From contig JAVLBP010000008.1 in the NCBI GenBank assembly GCA_031581145.1, forward strand, positions 1 to 64,000: DNA of 64,000 bases, in the 5' to 3' direction. The stretch is from UBA8296 sp031581145 (GTDB taxonomy: Bacteria; Bacteroidota; Rhodothermia; Balneolales; Balneolaceae). Positions 34,663-43,867 of this stretch are shown here, one piece after another. Position 1 is the first letter of the stretch, and every line of letters starts with the position of its first letter. Under the pieces are notes generated by a model. The model saw only the letters and a program-made list of their open reading frames with translations. It was not told where the DNA came from and did no database searches. A program made the position numbers and the translations under genes.

Positions 34663-37083
34663 ATGAGACGATCCATACAAGAGATAGAACAGGAGATCGA
34701 ACAACTCCTGCAGGATGCACCCAAAGCGGTGATACCCAAAAAATTATTCGAAAACATCCTTAGCCTAAATACAAAACGGGGGAAGCGGGAGCTTAATCAA
34801 GCCTTGCGATCCCTTGAAGTTCAAGGCAAGATTTTGATTCAGCCCGGTAACCTTGTTCAGCTCAAAGGTGCGGGCAAAGGAGGCCATAAAGGCGCAGGTA
34901 AGGGAGACAACAAAGGCGCAGCCAGCGCCCCAAGTAACAAGTCTACCAAAGGCGCGGGCAACAACGCAACCAAGACCACGTCAAAATCAGCACAAAACAA
35001 CAAATCAGCGCCTGCAGCAAAATCAGCACAAAAAACGGCCAAATCCACAGGTCCGCAAGCAGCAACGCGAACCTACAGTGAACACGATCAAGAGACGATC
35101 GGCACAATCGACATCAGCGCTCGTGGAGATGGCTATGTGACACTTCCCGGATACGACGAAGATATCCGGATCCCCAAAAAGCATATGGGAACCGCCCTTC
35201 AGGGGGATCACGTCATGGTATCGATCAACACTCGAGACAAACGTCAACGTCGCATATCTGGACGAATCGACCATATTGTCAAGCGATCGGGGCATCTCTA
35301 TGTGGGTGTCCTACGTCATGAGGGAAGTGGCCACGCCATGATCGAGCCCGATCAAAAATCGGCACACACAGATTTTTATGTGGCCCCTGAAGATCTTCAT
35401 GGCATTGCTTCAGGCCACAAAGTCACCTTCCGACTCAAGGAGTGGACTGCCCCAGGCGGTCTTCCTCAGGCTTGGCAGCTCCAAGACCTAGGCGAGGCGG
35501 GCTCCAATGAGGCTGACATTCTTTCCATTCTCGCGGAAAAGCAATTCCAAGCAGAGTTTGACCCAGACGTCGAAGCCTTTGCCGCAGCCATTCCCGAAGA
35601 TTTTTCAACCGAAGCCGTGGGGCATCGATTGGATTATCGCGACAAAAGAGTCTTTACGATTGACCCAGCCGATGCCAAGGACTTTGATGACGCCATCTCC
35701 ATCGAACAGCTCGATAATGGCAACCTTTGGCTCGGCGTCCATATTGCCGATGTCACCCATTATATGCCCCCCGGAACCGTGCTTGACGAAGAGGCCTACA
35801 GGCGAGCGACAAGTGTGTACCTCGTCGACCGTGTCATCCCAATGCTGCCTGAGCGACTCAGTAATGGTGTTTGTTCGTTGCGACCCAACGAGGATAAGTG
35901 CACCTATTCATGCTTTATGGAACTCACCCCGCAAGGGGACTTGGTCTCCTATGATATCCGTGAGACACTCATCCACTCCATGCAACGCTTTGTGTATGAT
36001 GAAGTCCAAGAGATCTTAGACGGCAACGCCGAGCATGAGCTTAAGCCCGATCTTGAGATGGTCGCTGGATTAGCGCAGACTCTGATGAACCAGCGATTCC
36101 AAAAAGGAGCCATCGCATTTGAAACCCCTGAGCCACGATTTGTGCTAGATGAGGAGGGCAAACCAACTGATGTTATCGTTAAAGAGCGACTCTTTGCCCA
36201 CAAATTGATCGAGGAGTGCATGCTCATGGCCAACAAAACGGTGGCGTTGCATGTCGATAATCTCCGAAAAGTGCTCAAATCGGACGCCAATGCCAAGACC
36301 AAGGCCTCCAAACAACCCTTCCCTTACCTCTACCGTATTCATGACAAACCAGACGCTGAAAAGTTTGGTCACGTCCTAGAGAACATCAAGCCGATTGGCA
36401 TATTCATGGAAAACACAGGACAGGTGACCCCCAAAGAGATTAACACGTTGCTAAAAAAGGTGGAGGGAACCGAAGTGGAGACCATTGTAAATCAGCTTAT
36501 GCTACGAGCGATGGCCAAAGCGGAGTATGCGCCTGGCAATGTTGGGCACTTTGGTCTGGCTTTTTCACATTATGCACACTTTACGAGCCCTATCCGACGT
36601 TATCCTGATGTGATTGTGCACCGTTTGCTCAAAGCCTACCCTTCGTTAGAGGAGCTTTCCGGTGGCGGCGGCAAAGGGGTCAAAACAACAGGGGTCAAAA
36701 CAACCGTCAAAGGATATACCTATGATGATTTGGTTCAATCCGGTGAGCATTGCAGTGCACAAGAGCGAAGTGCTGCCGAAGCAGAGCGAGATTCGGTCAA
36801 ACTCAAGCAGGTGGAATACCTCAGTGAACGCATTGGTTCAGAGTATGATGGAGTCATCTCCGGAGTTACCGAAAACGGCATCTTCGTGCAGCTTAAAGAG
36901 ATCTATTGTGAGGGTATGGTGAGGATTAGCGAACTCAAGGATGATTATTATGTCTATCAGCCTCAGCGTCATGCATTGGTGGCAAGAGGGAAGAAAAAGC
37001 AGTATCAACTGGGTCAGCATATCAAAATTCGCGTGATTAGCACCAACCCTGAACGTAGACAAATTGATTTTGCGTTAGCGTGA
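34663..37083 (+). CDS. rnr: Exoribonuclease R
   Basis: 3'-5' exoribonuclease that degrades structured RNA. 806 residues: N-terminal winged helix (~1-66), cold-shock OB domains, the RNB catalytic domain with TIDPADAKDFDDAIS (catalytic aspartates), and a C-terminal S1 domain (YDGVISGVTENGIFVQL). Unusual: a Lys/Ala/Gly/Ser-rich linker of ~70 residues (68-136) lies between the winged helix and the OB domains, whereas in E. coli the lysine-rich tail is C-terminal and is missing here. A 15-nt duplication (GVKTT twice, 36676-36705) sits in a loop of the RNB domain. Two nucleotides before the next start. Confidence 0.95.
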   Translation: MRRSIQEIEQEIEQLLQDAPKAVIPKKLFENILSLNTKRGKRELNQALRSLEVQGKILIQPGNLVQLKGAGKGGHKGAGKGDNKGAASAPSNKSTKGAGNNATKTTSKSAQNNKSAPAAKSAQKTAKSTGPQAATRTYSEHDQETIGTIDISARGDGYVTLPGYDEDIRIPKKHMGTALQGDHVMVSINTRDKRQRRISGRIDHIVKRSGHLYVGVLRHEGSGHAMIEPDQKSAHTDFYVAPEDLHGIASGHKVTFRLKEWTAPGGLPQAWQLQDLGEAGSNEADILSILAEKQFQAEFDPDVEAFAAAIPEDFSTEAVGHRLDYRDKRVFTIDPADAKDFDDAISIEQLDNGNLWLGVHIADVTHYMPPGTVLDEEAYRRATSVYLVDRVIPMLPERLSNGVCSLRPNEDKCTYSCFMELTPQGDLVSYDIRETLIHSMQRFVYDEVQEILDGNAEHELKPDLEMVAGLAQTLMNQRFQKGAIAFETPEPRFVLDEEGKPTDVIVKERLFAHKLIEECMLMANKTVALHVDNLRKVLKSDANAKTKASKQPFPYLYRIHDKPDAEKFGHVLENIKPIGIFMENTGQVTPKEINTLLKKVEGTEVETIVNQLMLRAMAKAEYAPGNVGHFGLAFSHYAHFTSPIRRYPDVIVHRLLKAYPSLEELSGGGGKGVKTTGVKTTVKGYTYDDLVQSGEHCSAQERSAAEAERDSVKLKQVEYLSERIGSEYDGVISGVTENGIFVQLKEIYCEGMVRISELKDDYYVYQPQRHALVARGKKKQYQLGQHIKIRVISTNPERRQIDFALA
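34864..35070 (+). repeat. Lys/Gly/Ala-rich low-complexity segment in rnr
   Basis: Imperfect 24-nt units (KGAGKGGH, KGAGKGDN) followed by degenerate KSAQ/KSTG-type repeats. They make up the basic linker between the winged helix and the OB domains. Confidence 0.75.
36676..36705 (+). repeat. 15-nt direct duplication in rnr
   Basis: Units 36676-36690 and 36691-36705 (GGGGTCAAAACAAC plus one base) differ in the last base only; both encode GVKTT. Confidence 0.9.
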
Positions 37084-37084
37084 T

Positions 37085-40000
37085 ATGACTTCAAAACACT
37101 CTCCTCCAGACATCCATCGTGGACCTCTGACAATCGCACAGTCCTTCATGCTGACCCTATTACTGTCTCTTGTGGTCAGTCTGCTCGTGCTCCCTGCGTG
37201 GCAAACCACCCAAGCCCAACAGGTCTTTTTTGGAAAGAATAGAGTGCAGTATGAGGATTTTGACTGGCGTTACATCGAAAGCGAGCATTTCGACATCTAT
37301 TATTATGACCAAAAGAACTACCATCTAGCCCAATTCACCGCCGAGAGTATTGAAGCGGCGTTGCAACAATTGAGTGAGGACTTTGACCATGAAATCCGTG
37401 ACCGAATCCCCGTCATTCTGTATGATTCCCACGGAGATTTTTCCCAGACCAATGTTGTACCCTTGCCCGAAAGTGCTCAAGGAATTGGTGGGGTGACCGA
37501 TAAATACAAGAATCGGATGACCCAGCCCTTCATGGGGGATTACATCGATTTTCGCAGAACACTGCACCATGAGCTCGTGCATGCCTTTATCAATGACATG
37601 TATTATGGTGGGTCCTTGCAGTCGATTGTTCAAAATAATATCCAGCTCCAATTCCCCCTTTGGTTTGAAGAGGGGTTAGCAGAGTATCTAGCACTCGGAT
37701 GGGACACCAACACAGATATGTATATGCGTGAAGCGGTCCTCAACAACTTTTTACCCCCTTTGCAACAGCTTAATGGGTACTATGCCTACCGTGGCGGGCA
37801 ATCGTTTTGGTTTTTTGTCGAGCAGAGCTACGGTCGACAGAAAGTGACTGAGATCCTTCAAAGCGCTCAGCGTACGCGCAATGTGGAGCGTACACTTGTG
37901 CAGACACTGGGGCTCAATATGGAAGAGCTTAGTGATCGTTGGCAAGATTTCCTCAAGCGGCGATATTTCCCTGAGGTAGCTCAACGAGAGCCATTAACCA
38001 CACTTGCGACACAAATTACCAATCGCGAAGATTTTGGGTCATACAACACGTCTCCCCAAATTTCTCCTCAGGGGGATAAGCTTGCGATGATTTCGAATCG
38101 ACAGGGATTGTTTGATGTCCTTTGGGTCGATCCAAGAACGGGTGAAAAGGTTAAAACGCTAGTCAGTGGTGAAGACAATCCAATGTTTGAGGAACTCAAC
38201 ATCCTAAATCCCAACCTAAGTTGGTCACCTGATGGGCAAAATATCCTCCTTTCGGCCAAAAGTGGCGGGAATTACTCCCTTGTGATCGTGGATGTGAATA
38301 CAGGTGAAAAAACCCCTCTAGTCCTTGAAGATCTCGATGCGATTCGATCCGTGTCATGGTCACCAGATGGGGAAAAAATTGCCTTTGATGCCAACCAAGG
38401 GCCCTATCAAGACATCTTTGTGCTAGATCTGGAGTCTAGCAAGTTGCGCAATATTACCCGCGATGTCTTTAGCGATATGCAACCTGAGTGGGGTGCCGAC
38501 TCAGAATCCATCTATTTTGTCTCAGACCGCGGGGATGTCACCGATCCTGGGCGTTTTGGTGCTGGCTCATCCATCTTATCAAATATGAGTGTTTACCAAA
38601 CCGATCTTTACCAAGTGAGCTTGAATTCATTAGAGATCACACCTATTACCAACACACGTCTAGCGTCTGAGACTCAGCCAACAGTCACCCAGGATGGCGA
38701 TCTTTATTATATCTCAGATGATAATGGGATCCCCAATGTTTGGGCTCTTCAAGCAGAGGCAGAGGAAGCCAAACCTGTAACCAATGTTGAATCGGGGGTT
38801 GCACAAATCAGCATCTCAAAGGATGGATCGCGATTGGCGCTCAACGGGCTCAATGAAGGCATTCTCGATATTTTTGTCCTTCGAAATCCAGCATCGCGTA
38901 TCCGAACAGAGCCTTTACCTGACAACTTGTGGGCACAAGAACGAGCCTCGATGAGTGCGGATCAACGAGTCGCAGCCCTTGGGTACACGCAAACATTGAT
39001 CGACTCTCGAACACAAGGAAACGTTATAGAAGCAAACGTTTTAGATAAGATGGCGGAGGAGGCCAATGACAATGCAGATTCAGACTCAGACAAGGCGGAG
39101 GATGACTCGTCCATAGACTTTCGTAATTATGTGTTCTCCCCTGTTGTGGCTCAAGACTCAACACTGAACCTCAAAGATGATCCACGCAAATTTGAACCTG
39201 AGGACAAAGAGACTGAAGACGGGTATTATCAACCCAAACGGTACCAACTTACGTTTTCACCCGACTTTTCCTTCGCGAATGGAGGGATTAACACGTATTA
39301 CGGTACGTCTGCTCAGGCGACATTTGCGTTCAGTGATCTTTTTGGGGACCACCGGGTGTCAATCAGTTCCAATCTTGTCCTCGATCTACGTAATAGTACC
39401 TACTCAATCCAGTATGGATACTTCAAACAACGGACCAATTATTTCGCCTCCTATTTTCATCAAGCACAAAACTATCAGACGTTTAGTGGAGAGCTTCTCC
39501 GCTTCCGCACGTATGGATTTGGCCTTGAAGCGCAATATCCCCTGAACAAATTTCAGCGGGTTGATTATGGTATTACTGCAATTGGGATCTCCAGAGACTT
39601 TAGTTCCCTTGGTGGGGTCTCTAATAGTGATCTAACCAGTGAAACCTCCACATTTTTATACCCTCAGGTTGTCTTCACCGGAGACTTTACCGTTCCTGGG
39701 TTCATTACCCCTCAAGGTGGCTCTAGGTACACTCTGCGAGCGTCAGCTAGCCCACCATTGGGTTCTGAGACTCCTCAATTTGCCTCACTCCTTGGTGATT
39801 ACCGCAAATATGTACCCCTAGGTCGTGGGTATACGATTGCCCTACGTGGATCCGGGGCTCTCTCCTTTGGGCGTGATTCTCAAACCTTCTTTATGGGTGG
39901 GGTTCTTGGATGGCTCAACCAACAATGGTCTGGTGTGGATATTCCCTATGATAGACTTGCCGATACCTTTTTCACCCAACCCGCGACCCCTGTTAGAGGG

Positions 40001-40480
40001 CATAAATACAACACCATCTTTGGAAATAAATACTCTCAAATAAACGCAGAGTTTAGATTCCCGTTGTTTGCCGCCATTCTACCAGGCCCTATACCCGTTA
40101 TTCCCCTGTATAACCTCACAGGTGTGGCCTTTGTCGATGCCGGAGCCGCATGGGGATATGGTGTTGATTATTCCAGATTTTCAAGAGCGGATGGCGAGCC
40201 CATTGTCTACTACCGAAATGAGCCCGGTCTAGATTTTGAAGTAGGCAAGGAGCAACAAGTCGCCTTGGATCCATCGACTGGACTTGTGAGACAAGGTGAA
40301 CCATTAGAATCAGATGTTGTCGCAAACTACTTCGACGGTGACGTCCTGGTAGGTGCCGGAGTTGGCTTAAGAACGATTTTATTGGGACTTCCCGTACGGT
40401 ATGACATTGGATGGCCTTATGAGCGCAGTGGATTTGGCTCAGACCCTATCCATTATTTCTCTATAGGTATAGATTTTTAG
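37085..40480 (+). CDS. HExxH metallopeptidase - WD40-like propeller - Omp85-type barrel fusion
   Basis: 1131 residues. Signal peptide or anchor at ~20-45, cleaved after AQA/AQQ. Residues ~60-290 are a peptidase of the MA-like kind: zinc motif HHELVHAF (His162, Glu163, His166) with a third-ligand candidate in FEEGLAEYL (195-201). Residues ~310-600 are TolB/PD40-type propeller blades (ISPQGDKLAM, WSPDGQNILL, WSPDGEKIAF). An acidic linker (~655-675) leads to a C-terminal barrel (~713-1131) with Bac_surface_Ag features: VRGHKYN, NAEFRFPLF, GVAFVDAGAAWG, and a terminal phenylalanine. Likely an outer-membrane protein that displays or holds a peptidase. Directly after rnr. Confidence 0.85.
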   Translation: MTSKHSPPDIHRGPLTIAQSFMLTLLLSLVVSLLVLPAWQTTQAQQVFFGKNRVQYEDFDWRYIESEHFDIYYYDQKNYHLAQFTAESIEAALQQLSEDFDHEIRDRIPVILYDSHGDFSQTNVVPLPESAQGIGGVTDKYKNRMTQPFMGDYIDFRRTLHHELVHAFINDMYYGGSLQSIVQNNIQLQFPLWFEEGLAEYLALGWDTNTDMYMREAVLNNFLPPLQQLNGYYAYRGGQSFWFFVEQSYGRQKVTEILQSAQRTRNVERTLVQTLGLNMEELSDRWQDFLKRRYFPEVAQREPLTTLATQITNREDFGSYNTSPQISPQGDKLAMISNRQGLFDVLWVDPRTGEKVKTLVSGEDNPMFEELNILNPNLSWSPDGQNILLSAKSGGNYSLVIVDVNTGEKTPLVLEDLDAIRSVSWSPDGEKIAFDANQGPYQDIFVLDLESSKLRNITRDVFSDMQPEWGADSESIYFVSDRGDVTDPGRFGAGSSILSNMSVYQTDLYQVSLNSLEITPITNTRLASETQPTVTQDGDLYYISDDNGIPNVWALQAEAEEAKPVTNVESGVAQISISKDGSRLALNGLNEGILDIFVLRNPASRIRTEPLPDNLWAQERASMSADQRVAALGYTQTLIDSRTQGNVIEANVLDKMAEEANDNADSDSDKAEDDSSIDFRNYVFSPVVAQDSTLNLKDDPRKFEPEDKETEDGYYQPKRYQLTFSPDFSFANGGINTYYGTSAQATFAFSDLFGDHRVSISSNLVLDLRNSTYSIQYGYFKQRTNYFASYFHQAQNYQTFSGELLRFRTYGFGLEAQYPLNKFQRVDYGITAIGISRDFSSLGGVSNSDLTSETSTFLYPQVVFTGDFTVPGFITPQGGSRYTLRASASPPLGSETPQFASLLGDYRKYVPLGRGYTIALRGSGALSFGRDSQTFFMGGVLGWLNQQWSGVDIPYDRLADTFFTQPATPVRGHKYNTIFGNKYSQINAEFRFPLFAAILPGPIPVIPLYNLTGVAFVDAGAAWGYGVDYSRFSRADGEPIVYYRNEPGLDFEVGKEQQVALDPSTGLVRQGEPLESDVVANYFDGDVLVGAGVGLRTILLGLPVRYDIGWPYERSGFGSDPIHYFSIGIDF

Positions 40481-40503
40481 AGGATTTGGAGTACTTTTAT
40501 CAA

Positions 40504-40857
40504 ATGAGATTCACGCAACGCTATAGCTGGTTCGCATTGCTTACGGCCTTGGTCATTTTCCTAGGGCAGCTACTAGGATCATGGCATGAGGCAACCCATC
40601 ATGGGGCTTTGGGCACGACCGGATCTCATGCCTCAGAATGCTCGAGTGCAGATTCCCAATTCAAAAACGTTGAGTTGGATATTGACCACTCAACATGCCC
40701 CGTTTGTGTATTAAACCAAGGCAACTCATTTGACTCACAGCTTTCTGTGAGTACCACACTTTCTATCAGCGACAATGTTGTAGATGTCGCGTCTGTTTAT
40801 GCATCTTGGCAAGACATCCTGCCCAGCTCGCCTCGAGCTCCCCCATTTGTGTCATAA
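40504..40857 (+). CDS. Small CPxC-motif membrane protein, probably metal-related
   Basis: 117 residues from ATG 40504; a TTG at 40486 is open but less likely. N-terminal hydrophobic segment WFALLTALVIFLGQLLGSW, a His cluster (HEATHH), a CPVC pair in the middle (STCPVCVLNQG) and the C-terminal motif RAPP. This resembles the DUF2946-type proteins often found next to copper or zinc transporters; the family assignment is tentative. It precedes a His-rich lipoprotein and a TonB-dependent receptor. Confidence 0.6.
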   Translation: MRFTQRYSWFALLTALVIFLGQLLGSWHEATHHGALGTTGSHASECSSADSQFKNVELDIDHSTCPVCVLNQGNSFDSQLSVSTTLSISDNVVDVASVYASWQDILPSSPRAPPFVS

Positions 40858-40863
40858 ATCCGA

Positions 40864-40887
40864 CTCAGTTTATTGCTCAGTTTATTG
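40864..40887. repeat. 12-nt direct duplication downstream of the CPxC gene
   Basis: Two exact copies of CTCAGTTTATTG (40864-40875, 40876-40887), a few bases after the stop codon. Confidence 0.85.
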
Positions 40888-40977
40888 CCTAGTGGTTAAA
40901 AATCGTTCGATCAAAACTGATGACCGAATACCACGAGCTACCATAAAGCGATGGTGAAGTTCCCCAATGAACGCATG

Positions 40978-41006
40978 ATGTGGATTCGTCCACATGCTTG
41001 TGTGGA
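40978..41006 (+). promoter_or_regulatory. Overlapping hairpins upstream of the metal-uptake genes
   Basis: Perfect 7-bp stem ATGTGGA-TTCG-TCCACAT (40978-40995) with a TTCG tetraloop. Its right arm can instead pair with TGTGGA at 41001-41006 (loop TGCTTG), so two hairpins exclude each other. Located 46 nt before the lipoprotein ATG. As DNA it is also an 18-bp dyad that could be a repressor operator. No T-run follows, so it is not a simple terminator. Role is inference. Confidence 0.5.
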
Positions 41007-41051
41007 TCTTCAATTCATTGTAAACCCAACCTTTTTATTATCACTACCAAA

Positions 41052-41534
41052 ATGAAAAAATCATTCAAAACATCACCTTTTTTCCTCCTAACACTACTTT
41101 TCACAACGGTGTTTGTTGCCTCTTGTGGAACTGAAGATGACCATGATCACGAAGAACACTCTGAGCCTGAAGGCTTGGCGTTGTACATTGATGGATCCGA
41201 AGTTGCAAAACAAGAGAAAGGCTCCATAACCTATGCCGAAGGTGGACACATCCATGGACATATGGATGAGGCATCATCAGCTGAGGTCTATTTTATCGCC
41301 GAAGATGGTGATGAGTTTCAACCAGAAGAAGATCATTATTCATTAGGCGTTGAATCTGATCCTGAAGGGCAAGTCACAGCTTCTACCTCAAGCTCCAACA
41401 AATGGGCCTTTGGGATGCAATGCACCTCTGCCGGTACAGCAGACGTGACCTTCAAGCTCATGCATGATGATCATGCCGACTTTGTGTCGATGGGATTTGA
41501 AGTCCTTTGTGAAGAGCACGATCACGACGAGTAA
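41052..41534 (+). CDS. Histidine-rich lipoprotein, probable metal binder
   Basis: 160 residues from ATG 41052; the frame is open upstream but the lipoprotein signal starts here. Lipobox VASC with Cys at ~25, followed at once by DDHDHEEH; two further His clusters lie at GGHIHGHMDE and HDDHADF, and the tail is EEHDHDE. The His/Asp/Glu clusters suggest Zn2+ or Cu2+ binding on the periplasmic or outer-membrane face. The TonB-dependent receptor begins 5 nt after the stop, so the two are probably one uptake unit. No family recognised. Confidence 0.75.
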   Translation: MKKSFKTSPFFLLTLLFTTVFVASCGTEDDHDHEEHSEPEGLALYIDGSEVAKQEKGSITYAEGGHIHGHMDEASSAEVYFIAEDGDEFQPEEDHYSLGVESDPEGQVTASTSSSNKWAFGMQCTSAGTADVTFKLMHDDHADFVSMGFEVLCEEHDHDE

Positions 41535-41538
41535 ATCG

Positions 41539-43809
41539 TTGCCACACTTAGGGCAATCTTACAGGATCTTAGGGCTGGCAGCTCTCCTTGGGTGGGCTGC
41601 TGCCCTATTTTTTATCCCAATCACTGCGCACAGCGCTAGCTCGGTTGAGATTCGACTACGATTTGTGGATCGTCAATCGGGTGAGGGAATCCCCTTTGTT
41701 TATATCTATGTGGAGGAATTACGACGCTCCGCAACGACAAATAAGGAGGGTCTTGTCGTCTTTGATCAAATCCCAGACGGCACCTACACCCTCTCTGTTC
41801 AGCGTATCGGCTACGGTAATAGTCTAGAAACGATAACGGTAAAGCCCACGCCAAGGTACCAGAGCTTTCTTTTCGTCTTGCAATCCGAGGCTCTTCGTGG
41901 GGACGAACTTACGGTTGAAGAATCGATCGATGGACTGAGTAACTTTACTAAGCAAGGGAAACTTCTTGATAATATTCGTGGGGAAGATCTTCGGCAGTCG
42001 ATTGGTGCAACACTTGCAGAGGTATTATCAACAAGGGCAGGGTTTCAGTTGCAGTCTATGGGTGGGGCCACAGCCCGACCTGTGATTCGAGGACTTTCAG
42101 GTGAGCGCGTCAAGATTCTCAAGAATGGATTGTCTTTGGGCGATGTCTCGGGGCAGTCTGGAGATCATGCTGTCTCAGAGTCGATGTTTGGGACAGAACA
42201 GGTAGAACTCCTCCAAGGACCCTATGCACTACCTTATTCAGGTGGAAGCCTTCACGGCCTCATCCAAGTCAATCAGCGTGCTGTCCCTGGCCACACCATT
42301 ACAAACCTTCGGGGACAATCCACAGTGTACGGAAGAACGGCTGCACCAGGGGCATCGGCTCAACTCCAGCTTGATGTACCGCTTGGGGAACGCCTTTCGG
42401 GTAGAATCTCCAGCGACCTACACCAGTTCCAGGAAATTGAGGCACCCACGCAAACCATTCGCAACACCCAATCCGAGCGGTGGGTACAAACTGCGGGCAT
42501 TCGGCTGGCCCACCCATGGGCTACACTGGGAGTAAGTGGCTCATGGTATCAACACGATTATGGCATACCACCAGATCCTGTGGCCGGGCATCCATCGGGT
42601 GTATTTATTGAGATGAGCAAGCCTTCTCTGGAATGGAGCTTGGAAAAGCCATTATCTGGCTCATACTTCAAGCAACTTACTGCGCGTGGTGCATGGACCG
42701 ATTATACCCACAAAGAGATTGAAGCCTCAGGCGCATTAGGCACACAATTTGATCGCACCTCCTTTCAACAACGTGTGGATCTCCCCTTTGAGGTCTCTCT
42801 ATCGGCCGGGCAGCTGAGCGGGCAGGTGGGAGCCCAAACACAATGGAGCTCTATGTCTGTCTTTGGAGCCTCCATGGTGCCTGCGGACCAATGGCATTCT
42901 GCTATATTTGGAGTCCTTGAAAAAGAAACAAAGCAGTGGACAGCATCCTTTGGTATCCGGTGGCAAGTCGCTCAATCCACCCCTGAAGCTGACGACCTTA
43001 TCTGCTCGATTGGCGTCATTGACCAAAAAACTCACCACGCGCTAAGTGGCGCGGTGACACTGTCTGTTCCCTGGGGCGATAATCTTACAACCACGATTAC
43101 AGGGGGGCGCTCCGCAAGGCTTCCCACCTCAAACGAACTCTTCTCTGAAGGGCCACATTTAGCATCCTACACATTTGAGGTGGGAAATCCTGACGCTGCG
43201 GTGGAAACGGCCTGGATGGGAAATATCGAAGCCCGACTGGAGACATCCACTCTCACCATGACCGCCTCCGCCTACGGATCGTGGTATGATGCGTACCTCG
43301 CCTCACAAAACACGGGTGAACGGAGCCTTCGGTATGCCAATCTTTTTGTCTATCAAGTGGGCGATCAACCCGCAAGAATTCAAGGCGTCGACCTTGAGGC
43401 ATCGTGGCAATTTGCATCCCAATGGAGTCTATCGAGCCAAGCCTCCTGGGTGAGGGGACGATTTGAACAAGAGGGTGGCTCGTGGACGAATCTACCTTTA
43501 ATGGCACCTTTTAAAACGCAGCATAGTCTATTGTGGAAACAAGGGGCTTGGAGCGCGTCGGCCTCCTTTTTACTCAAAGGCGATCAATATGATACGGGGC
43601 CCTTCGAAACCCCAACCAGTGGGTATACGCGTCTAGATGCTCGCGCAGAATACCGCTGGCTCCACCCAAATTCACAACGTTTGTGGATCTTTTCTCTTCG
43701 CGGTAAAAATCTCACAAATACAACCTATCGAGACCATTTATCTTTGATCAAAGAGGTCTTTCCAGCGTCGGGAATCGATATTCGGGGGCAGATTCAATTC
43801 TTTTTTTAG
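41539..43809 (+). CDS. TonB-dependent receptor, ZnuD-like (probable zinc/copper uptake)
   Basis: About 756 residues from TTG 41539, which is 5 nt after the lipoprotein stop and directly precedes a signal peptide (ILGLAALLGWAAALFFI); no ATG lies between. The open frame reaches back to 41464. The mature N-terminus has a carboxypeptidase-like regulatory beta domain (~35-105). The plug carries TLAEVLSTRAGFQLQSMGG, RPVIRGLSGERVKILKNG and GQSGDHAVSES, like the ZnuD group. The barrel ends IRGQIQFFF with terminal aromatics. The His-rich lipoprotein beside it supports a metal substrate. Confidence 0.8.
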   Translation: MPHLGQSYRILGLAALLGWAAALFFIPITAHSASSVEIRLRFVDRQSGEGIPFVYIYVEELRRSATTNKEGLVVFDQIPDGTYTLSVQRIGYGNSLETITVKPTPRYQSFLFVLQSEALRGDELTVEESIDGLSNFTKQGKLLDNIRGEDLRQSIGATLAEVLSTRAGFQLQSMGGATARPVIRGLSGERVKILKNGLSLGDVSGQSGDHAVSESMFGTEQVELLQGPYALPYSGGSLHGLIQVNQRAVPGHTITNLRGQSTVYGRTAAPGASAQLQLDVPLGERLSGRISSDLHQFQEIEAPTQTIRNTQSERWVQTAGIRLAHPWATLGVSGSWYQHDYGIPPDPVAGHPSGVFIEMSKPSLEWSLEKPLSGSYFKQLTARGAWTDYTHKEIEASGALGTQFDRTSFQQRVDLPFEVSLSAGQLSGQVGAQTQWSSMSVFGASMVPADQWHSAIFGVLEKETKQWTASFGIRWQVAQSTPEADDLICSIGVIDQKTHHALSGAVTLSVPWGDNLTTTITGGRSARLPTSNELFSEGPHLASYTFEVGNPDAAVETAWMGNIEARLETSTLTMTASAYGSWYDAYLASQNTGERSLRYANLFVYQVGDQPARIQGVDLEASWQFASQWSLSSQASWVRGRFEQEGGSWTNLPLMAPFKTQHSLLWKQGAWSASASFLLKGDQYDTGPFETPTSGYTRLDARAEYRWLHPNSQRLWIFSLRGKNLTNTTYRDHLSLIKEVFPASGIDIRGQIQFFF

Positions 43810-43837
43810 AGAATTGGTATGTTGGGTGAATCAAGGT

Positions 43838-43867
43838 AATTCGATTCACAGAAATTCGATTCACAGC
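43838..43867 (+). repeat. 15-nt direct duplication before the dehydratase start
   Basis: Units 43838-43852 and 43853-43867 (AATTCGATTCACAG plus one base) abut the ATG at 43868. In the frame of the gene they would read NSIHR and NSIHS, so an N-terminal extension from an upstream TTG or GTG cannot be excluded. Confidence 0.8.

Noticed and set aside
41464..41538. Translation of the ZnuD-like receptor from the far upstream ATG at 41464
   Set aside because: It would put an uncharacteristic 25-residue stretch before the signal peptide and overlap the lipoprotein by 71 nt; TTG 41539 fits better, though it is not proven.
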